From NCBI GenBank assembly GCA_004554485.1, contig SFLS01000027.1, positions 1 to 17,712 on the forward strand: a stretch of 17,712 nt of DNA. Reading direction: 5' to 3'. Position numbers and translations under genes: made by a program. Positions 12,101 through 17,712 of this stretch are shown in pieces. The stretch is from Oscillospiraceae bacterium. Lineage in GTDB: Bacteria; Bacillota; Clostridia; Oscillospirales; Ruminococcaceae. Each line of letters begins with the position of its first letter. Positions within the stretch are counted from its first letter, which is position 1. The notes under the pieces were generated by a model. The model saw only the letters and a list, made by a program, of their open reading frames with translations, ran no database searches and was not told the DNA's origin.

Positions 12101-12129
12101 TTGTAATATTGCCGCAGGTGTGATAGAAT
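12101..12129 (+). promoter_or_regulatory. sigma-A promoter of queT
   Basis: TTGTAA (12101-12106), 17-bp spacer, extended -10 TGATAGAAT (12121-12129). Start near 12136, right at the 5' end of the structured leader. Confidence 0.65.
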
Positions 12130-12135
12130 AACGGC

Positions 12136-12212
12136 GTCCTTTTGGGATCGTCAGTCGAAAGATCCTGACGTTAAATAAAACTAATGCCGCACTGTGACGG
12201 CATCCAAAGGAG
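12136..12212 (+). promoter_or_regulatory. preQ1 riboswitch candidate (class III-like)
   Basis: Leader directly upstream of queT. TCCTTTTGG (12137-12145) can pair, with one bulge, with CCAAAGGA (12204-12211), which contains the queT ribosome site. In between lie GGATC/GATCC (12145-12149 with 12161-12165) and CGTCAG/CTGACG (12149-12154 with 12165-12170), which overlap in pseudoknot fashion, an A-rich linker AAATAAAACTAA, and a hairpin ATGCCG/CGGCAT (12184-12189 with 12198-12203). Known preQ1-III riboswitches, found in Faecalibacterium and relatives, sequester a distant ribosome site in a pseudoknot. The class assignment is inference from gene, taxon and layout. Confidence 0.6.
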
Positions 12213-12220
12213 AAATGAAT

Positions 12221-12745
12221 ATGCAAAACAGAACGCTGCGGCAGCTGACTGCCGCAGGAGTCATCGCAGCCGCCTATGCCGCGCTTTCGCTGGCGCTGGC
12301 GCCCATCAGCTTCGGCGCGGTGCAGTGCCGCGTAGCGGAAGTCCTTACCCTGCTGCCGGTCATCAGCCCCGCCGCCATCTGGGGCGTGGGGCTGGGCTGC
12401 GCCATCACCAATGCGGTGGGGGCTGCCACCGGCGCCAATTTCCTGGGCCCGGTGGATCTCTTTGTCGGCACTGCCGCTACGCTGCTGGCGGCGTTGGCCA
12501 GCCGGCTGCTGGGCCGCATCCGCATCGGCGGGCTCCCCTGGCTCAGCGCCCTGCCGCCGATTCTGTTTAACGCCGTGGCCATCGGCGCCGAATGGTGCTA
12601 TGTCATGACCGGTACCCTCAACGGCACATTCTGGCTGCTGGCCGGACAAATCGCCCTGGGGCAGTTGCCGCCCTGTTTGCTGGGGGTCTGGCTGGTGGGT
12701 CTGCTGGAGCGCCGCGGTCTGCAGAATATCATCGAAGGGAAGTGA
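12221..12745 (+). CDS. queT: QueT family queuosine-precursor transporter (ECF S component)
   Basis: 174 residues, about six membrane segments. Signatures of QueT: ALSLALAPISFGAVQCRVAE at the start of the core, LLPVISPAAIWGVGLGC, GPVDLFVGTAATLLAA and the late PPCLLGVWLV segment. QueT proteins are substrate-binding S components of energy-coupling-factor transporters for queuosine precursors such as preQ1; the shared ECF energising module must lie elsewhere. The ATG at 12221 is chosen because AAAGGAG (12206-12212) lies 8 nt upstream; an ATG at 12215 is too close and a GTG at 12194 precedes the ribosome site. The leader is a likely preQ1 riboswitch. Confidence 0.9.
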   Translation: MQNRTLRQLTAAGVIAAAYAALSLALAPISFGAVQCRVAEVLTLLPVISPAAIWGVGLGCAITNAVGAATGANFLGPVDLFVGTAATLLAALASRLLGRIRIGGLPWLSALPPILFNAVAIGAEWCYVMTGTLNGTFWLLAGQIALGQLPPCLLGVWLVGLLERRGLQNIIEGK

Positions 12746-12751
12746 TGCCGC

Positions 12752-13162
12752 ATGGCGCTTTTCGGCCGCAAAACTGAGGCGGCCCCGCTGCCGCCTATCG
12801 CCCGCTGGGAATACCGCTGCGGCGACGGCCACCACTGGGGCTATCATTATTGTGTTTCCCGCAAGGACGGTCAGGTGCGGCTTGTCTATTCCCGTGTCAT
12901 GCCGGAGCGGATGGAAAGCATTGCCGCCCCGCAGGAGCTGTGGCAGAAGCTGACCGAGCTGGCGGAGCGCTACCGCCTGCAGGACTGGGCGGGCTACAAT
13001 GAGTGCCGCCCCCGCACCCCCCGGACCAAGCGCTGGCTGCTGTACCTTACCTTTGCGGACGGCAGCGCCCTGCGGGCGGAAGGCTGCGGCGCGGCTCCCC
13101 GCTCCCACGATAAATGGGAGGACGAGTTGCTGGCTCTGCTCAATTCCTGCATAGACCTGTGA
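12752..13162 (+). CDS. hypothetical protein, 136 residues
   Basis: Not recognised. A soluble protein with a basic start (MALFGRKTEAAP), an aromatic/His cluster (RWEYRCGDGHHWGYHYCVSR), a helical middle (PQELWQKLTELAERYRLQDW) and a strand-rich C-terminal part (WLLYLTFADGSALRAEGCG), ending with HDKWEDELLALLNSCIDL. No signal peptide or membrane segment. It starts 6 bp after the queT stop with only a weak AAGGGAAG ribosome site, so it is probably translated from the queT transcript, possibly by coupling. Cys and His residues are several but do not form an obvious zinc motif. A strong terminator follows directly. A role in queuosine metabolism is suggested by position only. Confidence 0.75.
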   Translation: MALFGRKTEAAPLPPIARWEYRCGDGHHWGYHYCVSRKDGQVRLVYSRVMPERMESIAAPQELWQKLTELAERYRLQDWAGYNECRPRTPRTKRWLLYLTFADGSALRAEGCGAAPRSHDKWEDELLALLNSCIDL

Positions 13163-13167
13163 CCCCT

Positions 13168-13200
13168 GCCCTGCCGGGCTTCCGGCGGGGCTTTTCTTTT
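13168..13200 (+). terminator. terminator of the queT unit
   Basis: GCCCTGCCGG, loop GCTT, CCGGCGGGGC (10 pairs, one wobble) followed by TTTTCTTTT. Confidence 0.9.
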
Positions 13201-13224
13201 TCGGGCTCCTGCAGGGCGCAGGGC

Positions 13225-13329
13225 CGGCGGCGCAGCCGGGCGGCCCCCTTCGGGGGGCCGCCCTCCGCGGAAGCCGCTTTGCGGCTTCCGCGTCCCCCGG
13301 GCCTTCGGCCCGGGGCGGCTGCGCCGCCG
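13225..13329. repeat. cloverleaf-like palindromic element E
   Basis: Outer stem CGGCGGCGCAGCC (13225-13237) with GGCTGCGCCGCCG (13317-13329), 13 perfect pairs. Hairpins: 13238-13263 (11 bp, loop TTCG), 13266-13292 (12 bp, loop TTT) and 13295-13315 (9 bp, loop TTC), separated only by TC dinucleotides, plus position 13316. It sits between two convergent transcription units and their terminators. Confidence 0.85.
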
Positions 13330-13356
13330 CCTTCCCCCGTTTCGCAAACAGCAATC

Positions 13357-13390
13357 AAGCTCCCCCGCGCCGTACCGGGCAGGGGAGCTT
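13357..13390 (-). terminator. terminator hairpin of the surface-modification operon
   Basis: AAGCTCCCC (13357-13365) with GGGGAGCTT (13382-13390), 9 perfect pairs, 16-nt loop. The minus-strand side is followed by GATTGCTGTTTG, a poor T run, so it may be weak. The stem matches the cold-shock terminator at 10204-10234. Confidence 0.6.
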
Positions 13391-13412
13391 GGCCATTTCG
13401 TTTTATTTTACT

Positions 13413-14555
13413 TTACCCCAGGGCCAGCCGGTCGATCTTCGGGTCGGCAATAAAGGATGAGGTGCTGTACAGCACCAGCAGGTCGGTAATGCCCTCCTGC
13501 TGCATCAGCTCGCTCAGCGAACCCAGATAGTACCGCAGGTCCACCGCCACGATTTCCTCGTAGTCCGCCGCCGCAAAGGGCAAAAAGGCGTTGGCGTAGC
13601 TGTCCTTCAGCACCAGCAGCCGCCGCCCGTTTTCCGCCCCGCCCCGGACGGTCACCGTGGGCCAGTTGCCGCCGAAGAACACCTCGTACATATCTTTCTG
13701 GGCCAGCTTGGCGGTATCATAGCAGCCGGCGTGGTCGGTATTGTCATACCGCACGCTCCAGCCGGTGTCGCCCGGCTGCCGGTACAGCATAACGGTATCG
13801 GTCGCCGCGTTCGCATCCAGCACCTTGCTGTACAGCGTCCCGCGGAAGCCCGGATACTCCTCCACCGTAAAGTCCGCTTCGTCGGGGACGGGCAGCCCCA
13901 GGGCGGCGCGGTAGCATTGGTAGCCCAGCAGCGCGCCGGCGGTGGTCCAGTGGTGGTCGGTGCGGTAGTAAAGCTGCCGCTCCCCGGCCGCCGCGGCAAA
14001 GGGTTCCCGCAGGTCCGGCAGCCGGTAGCCCTCCAGCGCCGCTTCCATTTGGGCAAATACCGCATCCTCGTCAAACAGAGTGGCGTATTCCGGCAGCTTA
14101 TCCCGCAGGATACAGCCCGGGGTCGGCACCGGCAGGAAGGTCATGTTCTCCGCTGCCATTCCGCTTTCGGCGCACCGGTCAAAGAACTGCCGCAGCGTCT
14201 GCAGGTTTTTGGCCAGCCGTTCCCCGTCCAGGTCGTTCGGGGTCACCTTTTCGATGTAGTAGCCGTCATCGGCCAGGTACACCCCGCCGATATCCCGGTT
14301 TAGCAGCAGCATTTTGGCGCGGCTGCGGATAGCCGTCCAGCGGTCCCGCTGCCAGAACTGGTCACTCAGGTAATCCTCCACCTCGTCGCCGAAGTCCCCG
14401 CTTTTTACCGTATCGGCAGTCAGGCGGGGCAGCTGCTGCAAAACGCGGTTCTCGTTTTCGGAAAAATCAGCGTCTGGCGTCAGCCAGGAAAGCAGCCCCA
14501 GCGAAACGATCAGCAGGCCGAACACCGCAATGATAATACTGTTCTGCTTTTTCAC
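13413..14555 (-). CDS. DHHW family protein, AlgJ/AlgX-like O-acetylation partner
   Basis: 380 residues. One N-terminal membrane anchor (about 7-25, IIIAVFGLLIVSLGLLSWL) and a large extracellular SGNH-like domain. The name motif TDHHW is at residues 199-203 and the probable nucleophile is S319 in LLVLKDSYANAF; these would form the catalytic site with D200 and H202. Relatives AlgJ and AlgX work with the MBOAT protein AlgI to move acetyl groups onto alginate. The gene starts with GTG (14555), AGGAGG (14563-14568) 7 nt upstream, 14 bp after the MBOAT stop: a classic MBOAT/DHHW pair. The polysaccharide acceptor is unknown. Last gene of the minus-strand cassette. Confidence 0.88.
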   Translation of the reverse strand: MKKQNSIIIAVFGLLIVSLGLLSWLTPDADFSENENRVLQQLPRLTADTVKSGDFGDEVEDYLSDQFWQRDRWTAIRSRAKMLLLNRDIGGVYLADDGYYIEKVTPNDLDGERLAKNLQTLRQFFDRCAESGMAAENMTFLPVPTPGCILRDKLPEYATLFDEDAVFAQMEAALEGYRLPDLREPFAAAAGERQLYYRTDHHWTTAGALLGYQCYRAALGLPVPDEADFTVEEYPGFRGTLYSKVLDANAATDTVMLYRQPGDTGWSVRYDNTDHAGCYDTAKLAQKDMYEVFFGGNWPTVTVRGGAENGRRLLVLKDSYANAFLPFAAADYEEIVAVDLRYYLGSLSELMQQEGITDLLVLYSTSSFIADPKIDRLALG

Positions 14556-14569
14556 GGCGCAGCCTCCTC

Positions 14570-15979
14570 TCAGAACCGGAAATACAAAAACGGGTTATAG
14601 CTGTCCCCCACCAGATAGGCGATGCACAGCAGCAGAACGCCCGCGTAAAAAAGGCAGCGTACCGTCGTCTGGCCGGCGGGAGTCAGCCGCCGCAGCAAGC
14701 CGGCGGCAAGCCGGGCCGGCAGCCGGGTGCAGGCCACGGCGGCGATAGCCAGCAGCAGCAGATTGGTCACCAGCAGGTACAGGCTCTGGGTGTCCGCCGC
14801 CCCGTGCGCGCCGAACAGCGCCGCCAGGTACTGCCCGATGGTGCCGAAGTCGGTCAGTGCGAACAGCACCCACCCCAGCACGATCAGCAGCAGGGAGTAA
14901 AGGTGCTGTACCCAGCCGGGGGCCTTCTGCAGCGGCCGCAGCAGCCACACCTTTTCCAGAATGAGGATGGCCCCGTAGTACAGCCCCCACAGCACAAAGT
15001 TCCAGGAAGCGCCGTGCCACAGTCCGGTCAGCCCCCATACAATGACAAGGTTGAGGATCTGACGGGGCAGCCCGCGGCGGTTGCCGCCCAGCGGGATGTA
15101 CACATACTCCCGGAACCAGGTGCCCAGCGAGATATGCCACCGCCGCCAGTATTCGGTAATGCTGCGGGAAAGATACGGGTAGTCGAAATTTTCCAGGAAT
15201 TCAAAGCCCAGCATCCGTCCCAGGCCGATGGCCATATCGGAGTAGCCGGAAAAATCAAAGTAGATCTGAAAGGTAAAGGCAACAGCGCCCAGCCAGGCGG
15301 TCAGCGCGGGCAGGCTTTCCCCCGGCAGGGCGGCCACGGTATCCCACAGCAGGCCCACCTGGTTGGCCAGCAGCACCTTTTTGCCCAGCCCCACCGTAAA
15401 GCGGTGGATGCCGGAGGCAAAAAGCCCGGAGCTTTCCTGCCGGCTGACCAGTTGCCGCTCCACTGTTTTGTACTGCACAATCGGCCCGGCGATCAGCTGC
15501 GGGAACAGCGCGATATAGGTGCCGAAGGTAATGGGGTTTTTCTGCGCTGCCACCGTCCCGCGGTAAACATCGATGACGTAGCTGAGCGCCTGGAAGGTGT
15601 AAAAGCTGATGCCGATGGGCAGTGCCAGTTCCAACAGGGCCAGGTGGCTGCCGGTCAGGGCGTTCACGCTCTCCACCAGCAGGTCGGCGTACTTAAAGAC
15701 GCCCAGCGCCCCGATATTCCCCGCGATGCAGAAAATAAGGACCGCCTTGGCCCATCCATGCTTTTGGCGCTTCTGCAGGGCGGCCACCGCCAGTCCGCAC
15801 AGGTAGTTGAACAGGATGGAGGCAAGCATCAGCCGGATATACACCGGCTCTCCCCAGGCGTAAAAAAGCAGGCTGGTCAGCAGCAGCCACAGGTTGCGCA
15901 GCGCCCGCGGGCACAGGTAATAGACCCCGATCACCAGGGGGAAAAACAGGAACAGGAAGGTCAGACTGCTGAATACCAT
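14570..15979 (-). CDS. MBOAT family membrane-bound O-acyltransferase (AlgI-like)
   Basis: 469 residues, polytopic with about ten or more membrane segments. Family motifs are clear: GISFYTFQALSYVIDVYRG (123-141), ALFPQLIAGPIVQY, FDFSGYSDMAIGLGRMLGF (241-259), YWRRWHISLGTWFREYVYIP (277-296, H282) and GLTGLWHGASWNFVLWG with the catalytic histidine H322. AlgI/DltB-type proteins carry acyl groups, usually acetyl, across the membrane for transfer to surface polymers. The ATG at 15979 has AAGGAG close upstream. The DHHW gene follows at once. A 182-bp GC-rich gap separates it from the DUF4358 gene upstream, so it may share that transcript or use a promoter I cannot see. Confidence 0.93.
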   Translation of the reverse strand: MVFSSLTFLFLFFPLVIGVYYLCPRALRNLWLLLTSLLFYAWGEPVYIRLMLASILFNYLCGLAVAALQKRQKHGWAKAVLIFCIAGNIGALGVFKYADLLVESVNALTGSHLALLELALPIGISFYTFQALSYVIDVYRGTVAAQKNPITFGTYIALFPQLIAGPIVQYKTVERQLVSRQESSGLFASGIHRFTVGLGKKVLLANQVGLLWDTVAALPGESLPALTAWLGAVAFTFQIYFDFSGYSDMAIGLGRMLGFEFLENFDYPYLSRSITEYWRRWHISLGTWFREYVYIPLGGNRRGLPRQILNLVIVWGLTGLWHGASWNFVLWGLYYGAILILEKVWLLRPLQKAPGWVQHLYSLLLIVLGWVLFALTDFGTIGQYLAALFGAHGAADTQSLYLLVTNLLLLAIAAVACTRLPARLAAGLLRRLTPAGQTTVRCLFYAGVLLLCIAYLVGDSYNPFLYFRF

Positions 15980-16048
15980 AAAGGCTCCTTACAGGCAGCA
16001 AGGGCCGCGGGGGAGGGAGTCCTGCGCAGCCCTTGGGATTTCATTTCC

Positions 16049-16121
16049 GGCGGGCGCTCCTCTGCTCCCGTCGGTTCGCCGCCTGCGGCGGCAAACCTCC
16101 GCCGCTGCGGCGCGCCCGCCG
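16049..16121. repeat. possible degenerate cloverleaf element F
   Basis: Outer stem CGGCGGGCGC (16049-16058) with GCGCCCGCCG (16112-16121), 10 perfect pairs. Inside, one good arm, GGTT-C-GCCGCC with loop TGC (10 pairs, one mismatch), and one short arm CCGC/GCGG; the first arm of the pattern is missing. The outer stem lacks the GCAG/CTGC mark of copies A-E. The rest of the gap 15980-16161 shows no gene or promoter. Confidence 0.4.
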
Positions 16122-16161
16122 CGTCACCGCGGGTTTTGCGGTCCGGCGGGGCAAAAACGCG

Positions 16162-16626
16162 TCAGCCAAAGTATTTGGCAATCACCTTATCCACGCCGTC
16201 GGCGTCATCGGTGACGGCAACGGCGACGTACCGGCCGTTGGTGTGCACCTTGGCCTTCTGCAGCAGCGCCACCTCGTCAGGGTTGTATTTCGCGTCGATG
16301 CTGTCGTCAATATACCGCTGCACCACGGCGGCGGCGGTCTTGGCAGCCTCCGCATCCTGGCAGACAAAAACGGCGCAGCGCAGATAGGCGGAATCATTGG
16401 CCGCCAGATACGCCTCGGTCCCCTCGGGCAGCTCGCCGCCCAGCAGCACCCCCGCCATCGAACTGTCCAGCGTGGTCGCGGTATCGGGATAGGTTACGTC
16501 GTTCTGCAGCGCGCCGAACAGGGCGGCGGCGTCCACGGTGACCTCCGGCTCCCCGCCGTTGCCGCCGCAGGCGGCAAGGCTAAGGCACAGCACGGCGGCC
16601 AGCAGCATCGCAAAAAACTTTCTCAT
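16162..16626 (-). CDS. DUF4358 family lipoprotein
   Basis: 154 residues. The N-terminus MRKFFAMLLAAVLCLSLAAC is a lipoprotein signal with an LAAC lipobox (lipidated Cys20). The body (VTVDAAALFGALQNDVTYPD, then LAANDSAYLRCAVFVCQDAEAAK and YNPDEVALLQKAKVHTNGRYV) matches the DUF4358 pattern, a small extracellular domain common in Clostridia and of unknown function. AGGAGG (16635-16640) overlaps the stop of the SGNH gene, 8 nt before the ATG at 16626, so the two are co-translated. Its constant company with SGNH/MBOAT genes suggests an accessory role in surface modification; that is inference. Confidence 0.85.
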   Translation of the reverse strand: MRKFFAMLLAAVLCLSLAACGGNGGEPEVTVDAAALFGALQNDVTYPDTATTLDSSMAGVLLGGELPEGTEAYLAANDSAYLRCAVFVCQDAEAAKTAAAVVQRYIDDSIDAKYNPDEVALLQKAKVHTNGRYVAVAVTDDADGVDKVIAKYFG

Positions 16627-16639
16627 CGGTTTGTCCTCC

Positions 16640-17590
16640 TTAGTTGGATGGTTTAAAATCATATACGGTCACGCCGTCCAGTTCGGTGGCGTTCCCCGGA
16701 ATAAATTCGACGGGCAGATCGTACTCCCCGTTGTAGTCCTCCGGCAGCACCACATGGGTCAGCAGATAGGCCAGCCAGGTTTTGCAGTAGTCGGCGTTCA
16801 GGTGTACGCCGTCCCAGGAGGCGTCATCCAGCAGATAGCCCTCCTCATCCACCAAAGCGGGCGGAATGTCCAGGTACCACAGGTGCTTTTCCCGGCAGAG
16901 CGCCAAAAGCTGCTCGTTAAAGTTGTTGACCCGCTCCAGCGTAAAGCCGTTGGCCGCGCCGCTGGCTTCCTTCAGCTTGGTCACCGGCAGTACCGCCTGC
17001 ACGTAAATATCGGCGTCGGGGTGGGTGCGCTGCACCAGGTCCACCAGTCGCCCGAAGTATTCGCCAAAGGCTTCCGCCTTCGGTAAACCCATGTCGTTCA
17101 TGCCGAAGATCAGGTAAAACCGTTTGCCGCCCACCTTGCCGATCATGTTGGCGACGGTATCGGTGCCCAGCCCCGGCACGGTAGCCTCCTTGCTGGTGTA
17201 GTTGGTCACCGAAAGGGATTTGACCGCCAGCGAGGTGCAGTTGGAAAGGCCGTTGTACAGGATCAGCCCCTGCGAGCGGCTGTCGCCCAGCACCACCGCG
17301 TCGTTAAACCAGGCGGTGGAAACCTGCTGGCTCTCTGCCACCACGGGGTCAAAGACCGGCTCGTAGATTATGGTGCCGTCCGGGGTGTCCGCCGGCTCGT
17401 CGGTCGGGTCGGTCGAGGGATCGGTCACGGGGCCGGCGGGGTCCGGTTCCTTTTGCAGCGCGGGGACCACCCAGTGCACGATGGCAAAAACAGCCGCGGC
17501 CAGCACCAGCAGCGCAATCAGCGCCGCCAGGAGCCTGCGGCGCCGCAGGGCCTTCCGCCGGCGGGAAGAATGGTTATAGGAATCTCGCAT
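16640..17590 (-). CDS. membrane-anchored SGNH/GDSL hydrolase
   Basis: 316 residues. A very basic cytoplasmic start (RRRKALRRRR) precedes one membrane helix (about 20-42), a Pro/Asp/Thr-rich extracellular linker (about 48-75) and an SGNH hydrolase domain. Active-site blocks are intact: VVLGDSRSQG with nucleophile S104, IFGMNDM with oxyanion N165, and WDGVHLN with D260 and H263. Such enzymes remove or transfer ester groups, often acetyl, on cell-surface glycans. It is the first gene of the cassette followed by DUF4358, MBOAT and DHHW, implying addition and removal of acyl groups on one polymer. The ATG at 17590 fits the charged start; promoter at 17664-17691. Confidence 0.88.
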   Translation of the reverse strand: MRDSYNHSSRRRKALRRRRLLAALIALLVLAAAVFAIVHWVVPALQKEPDPAGPVTDPSTDPTDEPADTPDGTIIYEPVFDPVVAESQQVSTAWFNDAVVLGDSRSQGLILYNGLSNCTSLAVKSLSVTNYTSKEATVPGLGTDTVANMIGKVGGKRFYLIFGMNDMGLPKAEAFGEYFGRLVDLVQRTHPDADIYVQAVLPVTKLKEASGAANGFTLERVNNFNEQLLALCREKHLWYLDIPPALVDEEGYLLDDASWDGVHLNADYCKTWLAYLLTHVVLPEDYNGEYDLPVEFIPGNATELDGVTVYDFKPSN

Positions 17591-17663
17591 TTCTGTTCAC
17601 CTCGGAAGCATCAGCAGGGGGCGGCCCGGGCAGCGGCTCGGGCAGGCTTGCATATCATTTTCT

Positions 17664-17691
17664 ATTTTATCACAAATCCGCAATAAAACAA
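17664..17691 (-). promoter_or_regulatory. sigma-A promoter of the SGNH-DUF4358 operon
   Basis: Minus strand: TTGTTT (17691-17686), 16-bp spacer, extended -10 TGATAAAAT ending at 17664. Leader of about 65 nt before the ATG at 17590. Confidence 0.65.
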
Positions 17692-17712
17692 CACCCGCGG
17701 CCAAGATTCTGT

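Noticed and set aside
12149..12185. preQ1 class I riboswitch
   Set aside because: The hairpin plus AAATAAAACTAA tail resembles class I at first sight, but the loop has no TAG to pair with the tail CTA, and the ribosome site pairs with a distant 5' segment instead.
3145..13329. CRISPR array
   Set aside because: The palindromic elements are kilobases apart, differ in inner sequence and have no regular spacers; no cas gene is present.
11903..13354. 483-codon open frame on the minus strand
   Set aside because: Antisense to queT and the 136-residue gene, and it crosses their leader, terminator and element E.
14804..16387. 527-codon open frame on the plus strand
   Set aside because: Antisense to the MBOAT gene and part of the DUF4358 gene; repetitive Gln/Gly/His text typical of shadow frames.

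Overview
The window looks like chromosome from a high-GC gut Firmicute of the Ruminococcaceae/Oscillospiraceae type (Gemmiger, Subdoligranulum or Faecalibacterium-like). This rests on gene content, strong GGAGG ribosome sites, sigma-A promoters with extended -10 elements, and clostridial families: DUF1292, a SpoIIQ-like M23 protein, bactofilin, a QueT transporter behind a preQ1-type leader, and a DHHW/MBOAT pair. The assignment is inference; there is no rRNA gene here to settle it. No prophage, transposase, tRNA or CRISPR array was seen.

Layout, left to right. 1-1035: an amino-acid ABC transporter binding lipoprotein (minus) and a shared intergenic region with the tex promoter. 1036-3113: tex, broken by an internal deletion plus frameshift. 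3286-3630: a 56-residue 2[4Fe-4S] ferredoxin with its own promoter, leader and terminator. 3635-4475: a SpoIIQ-like M23 protein behind a forespore sigma-F-like promoter. 4604-5738: a split TauE/SafE (TSUP) exporter in two overlapping genes, downstream of a frameshifted XRE regulator with a palindromic operator; a 23-codon ORF diverges from it. 5892-6626: a cyclophilin with an insert. 6842-8093: a DUF1292 protein, a 6S-like RNA and a bactofilin. 8103-9252: xdhC and a ferredoxin, translationally linked. 9522-10612: a histidine phosphatase and a cold-shock protein with a long leader. 10875-12093: ruvX, a Nudix ADP-ribose pyrophosphatase and a small membrane protein in one overlapping operon. 12101-13200: a preQ1-type leader, queT and an unknown 136-residue protein. 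13357-17691: a minus-strand surface-modification cassette (SGNH hydrolase, DUF4358 lipoprotein, MBOAT acyltransferase, DHHW protein).

The most unusual signal is non-coding. Five intergenic elements of 83-105 bp (3145-3229, 4489-4590, 6673-6755, 10703-10804, 13225-13329) share one architecture: a perfect 11-13 bp outer stem carrying GCAG on the left arm and CTGC on the right, enclosing three consecutive hairpins, nearly all with 3-4 nt loops, with almost no unpaired bases. The inner stems differ completely in sequence between copies while the pairing is kept. A sixth, degenerate copy may lie at 16049-16121. They look like a dispersed cloverleaf-shaped repeat family that I do not recognise.

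Most other genes are ordinary housekeeping or metabolic genes in short operons separated by strong terminators.
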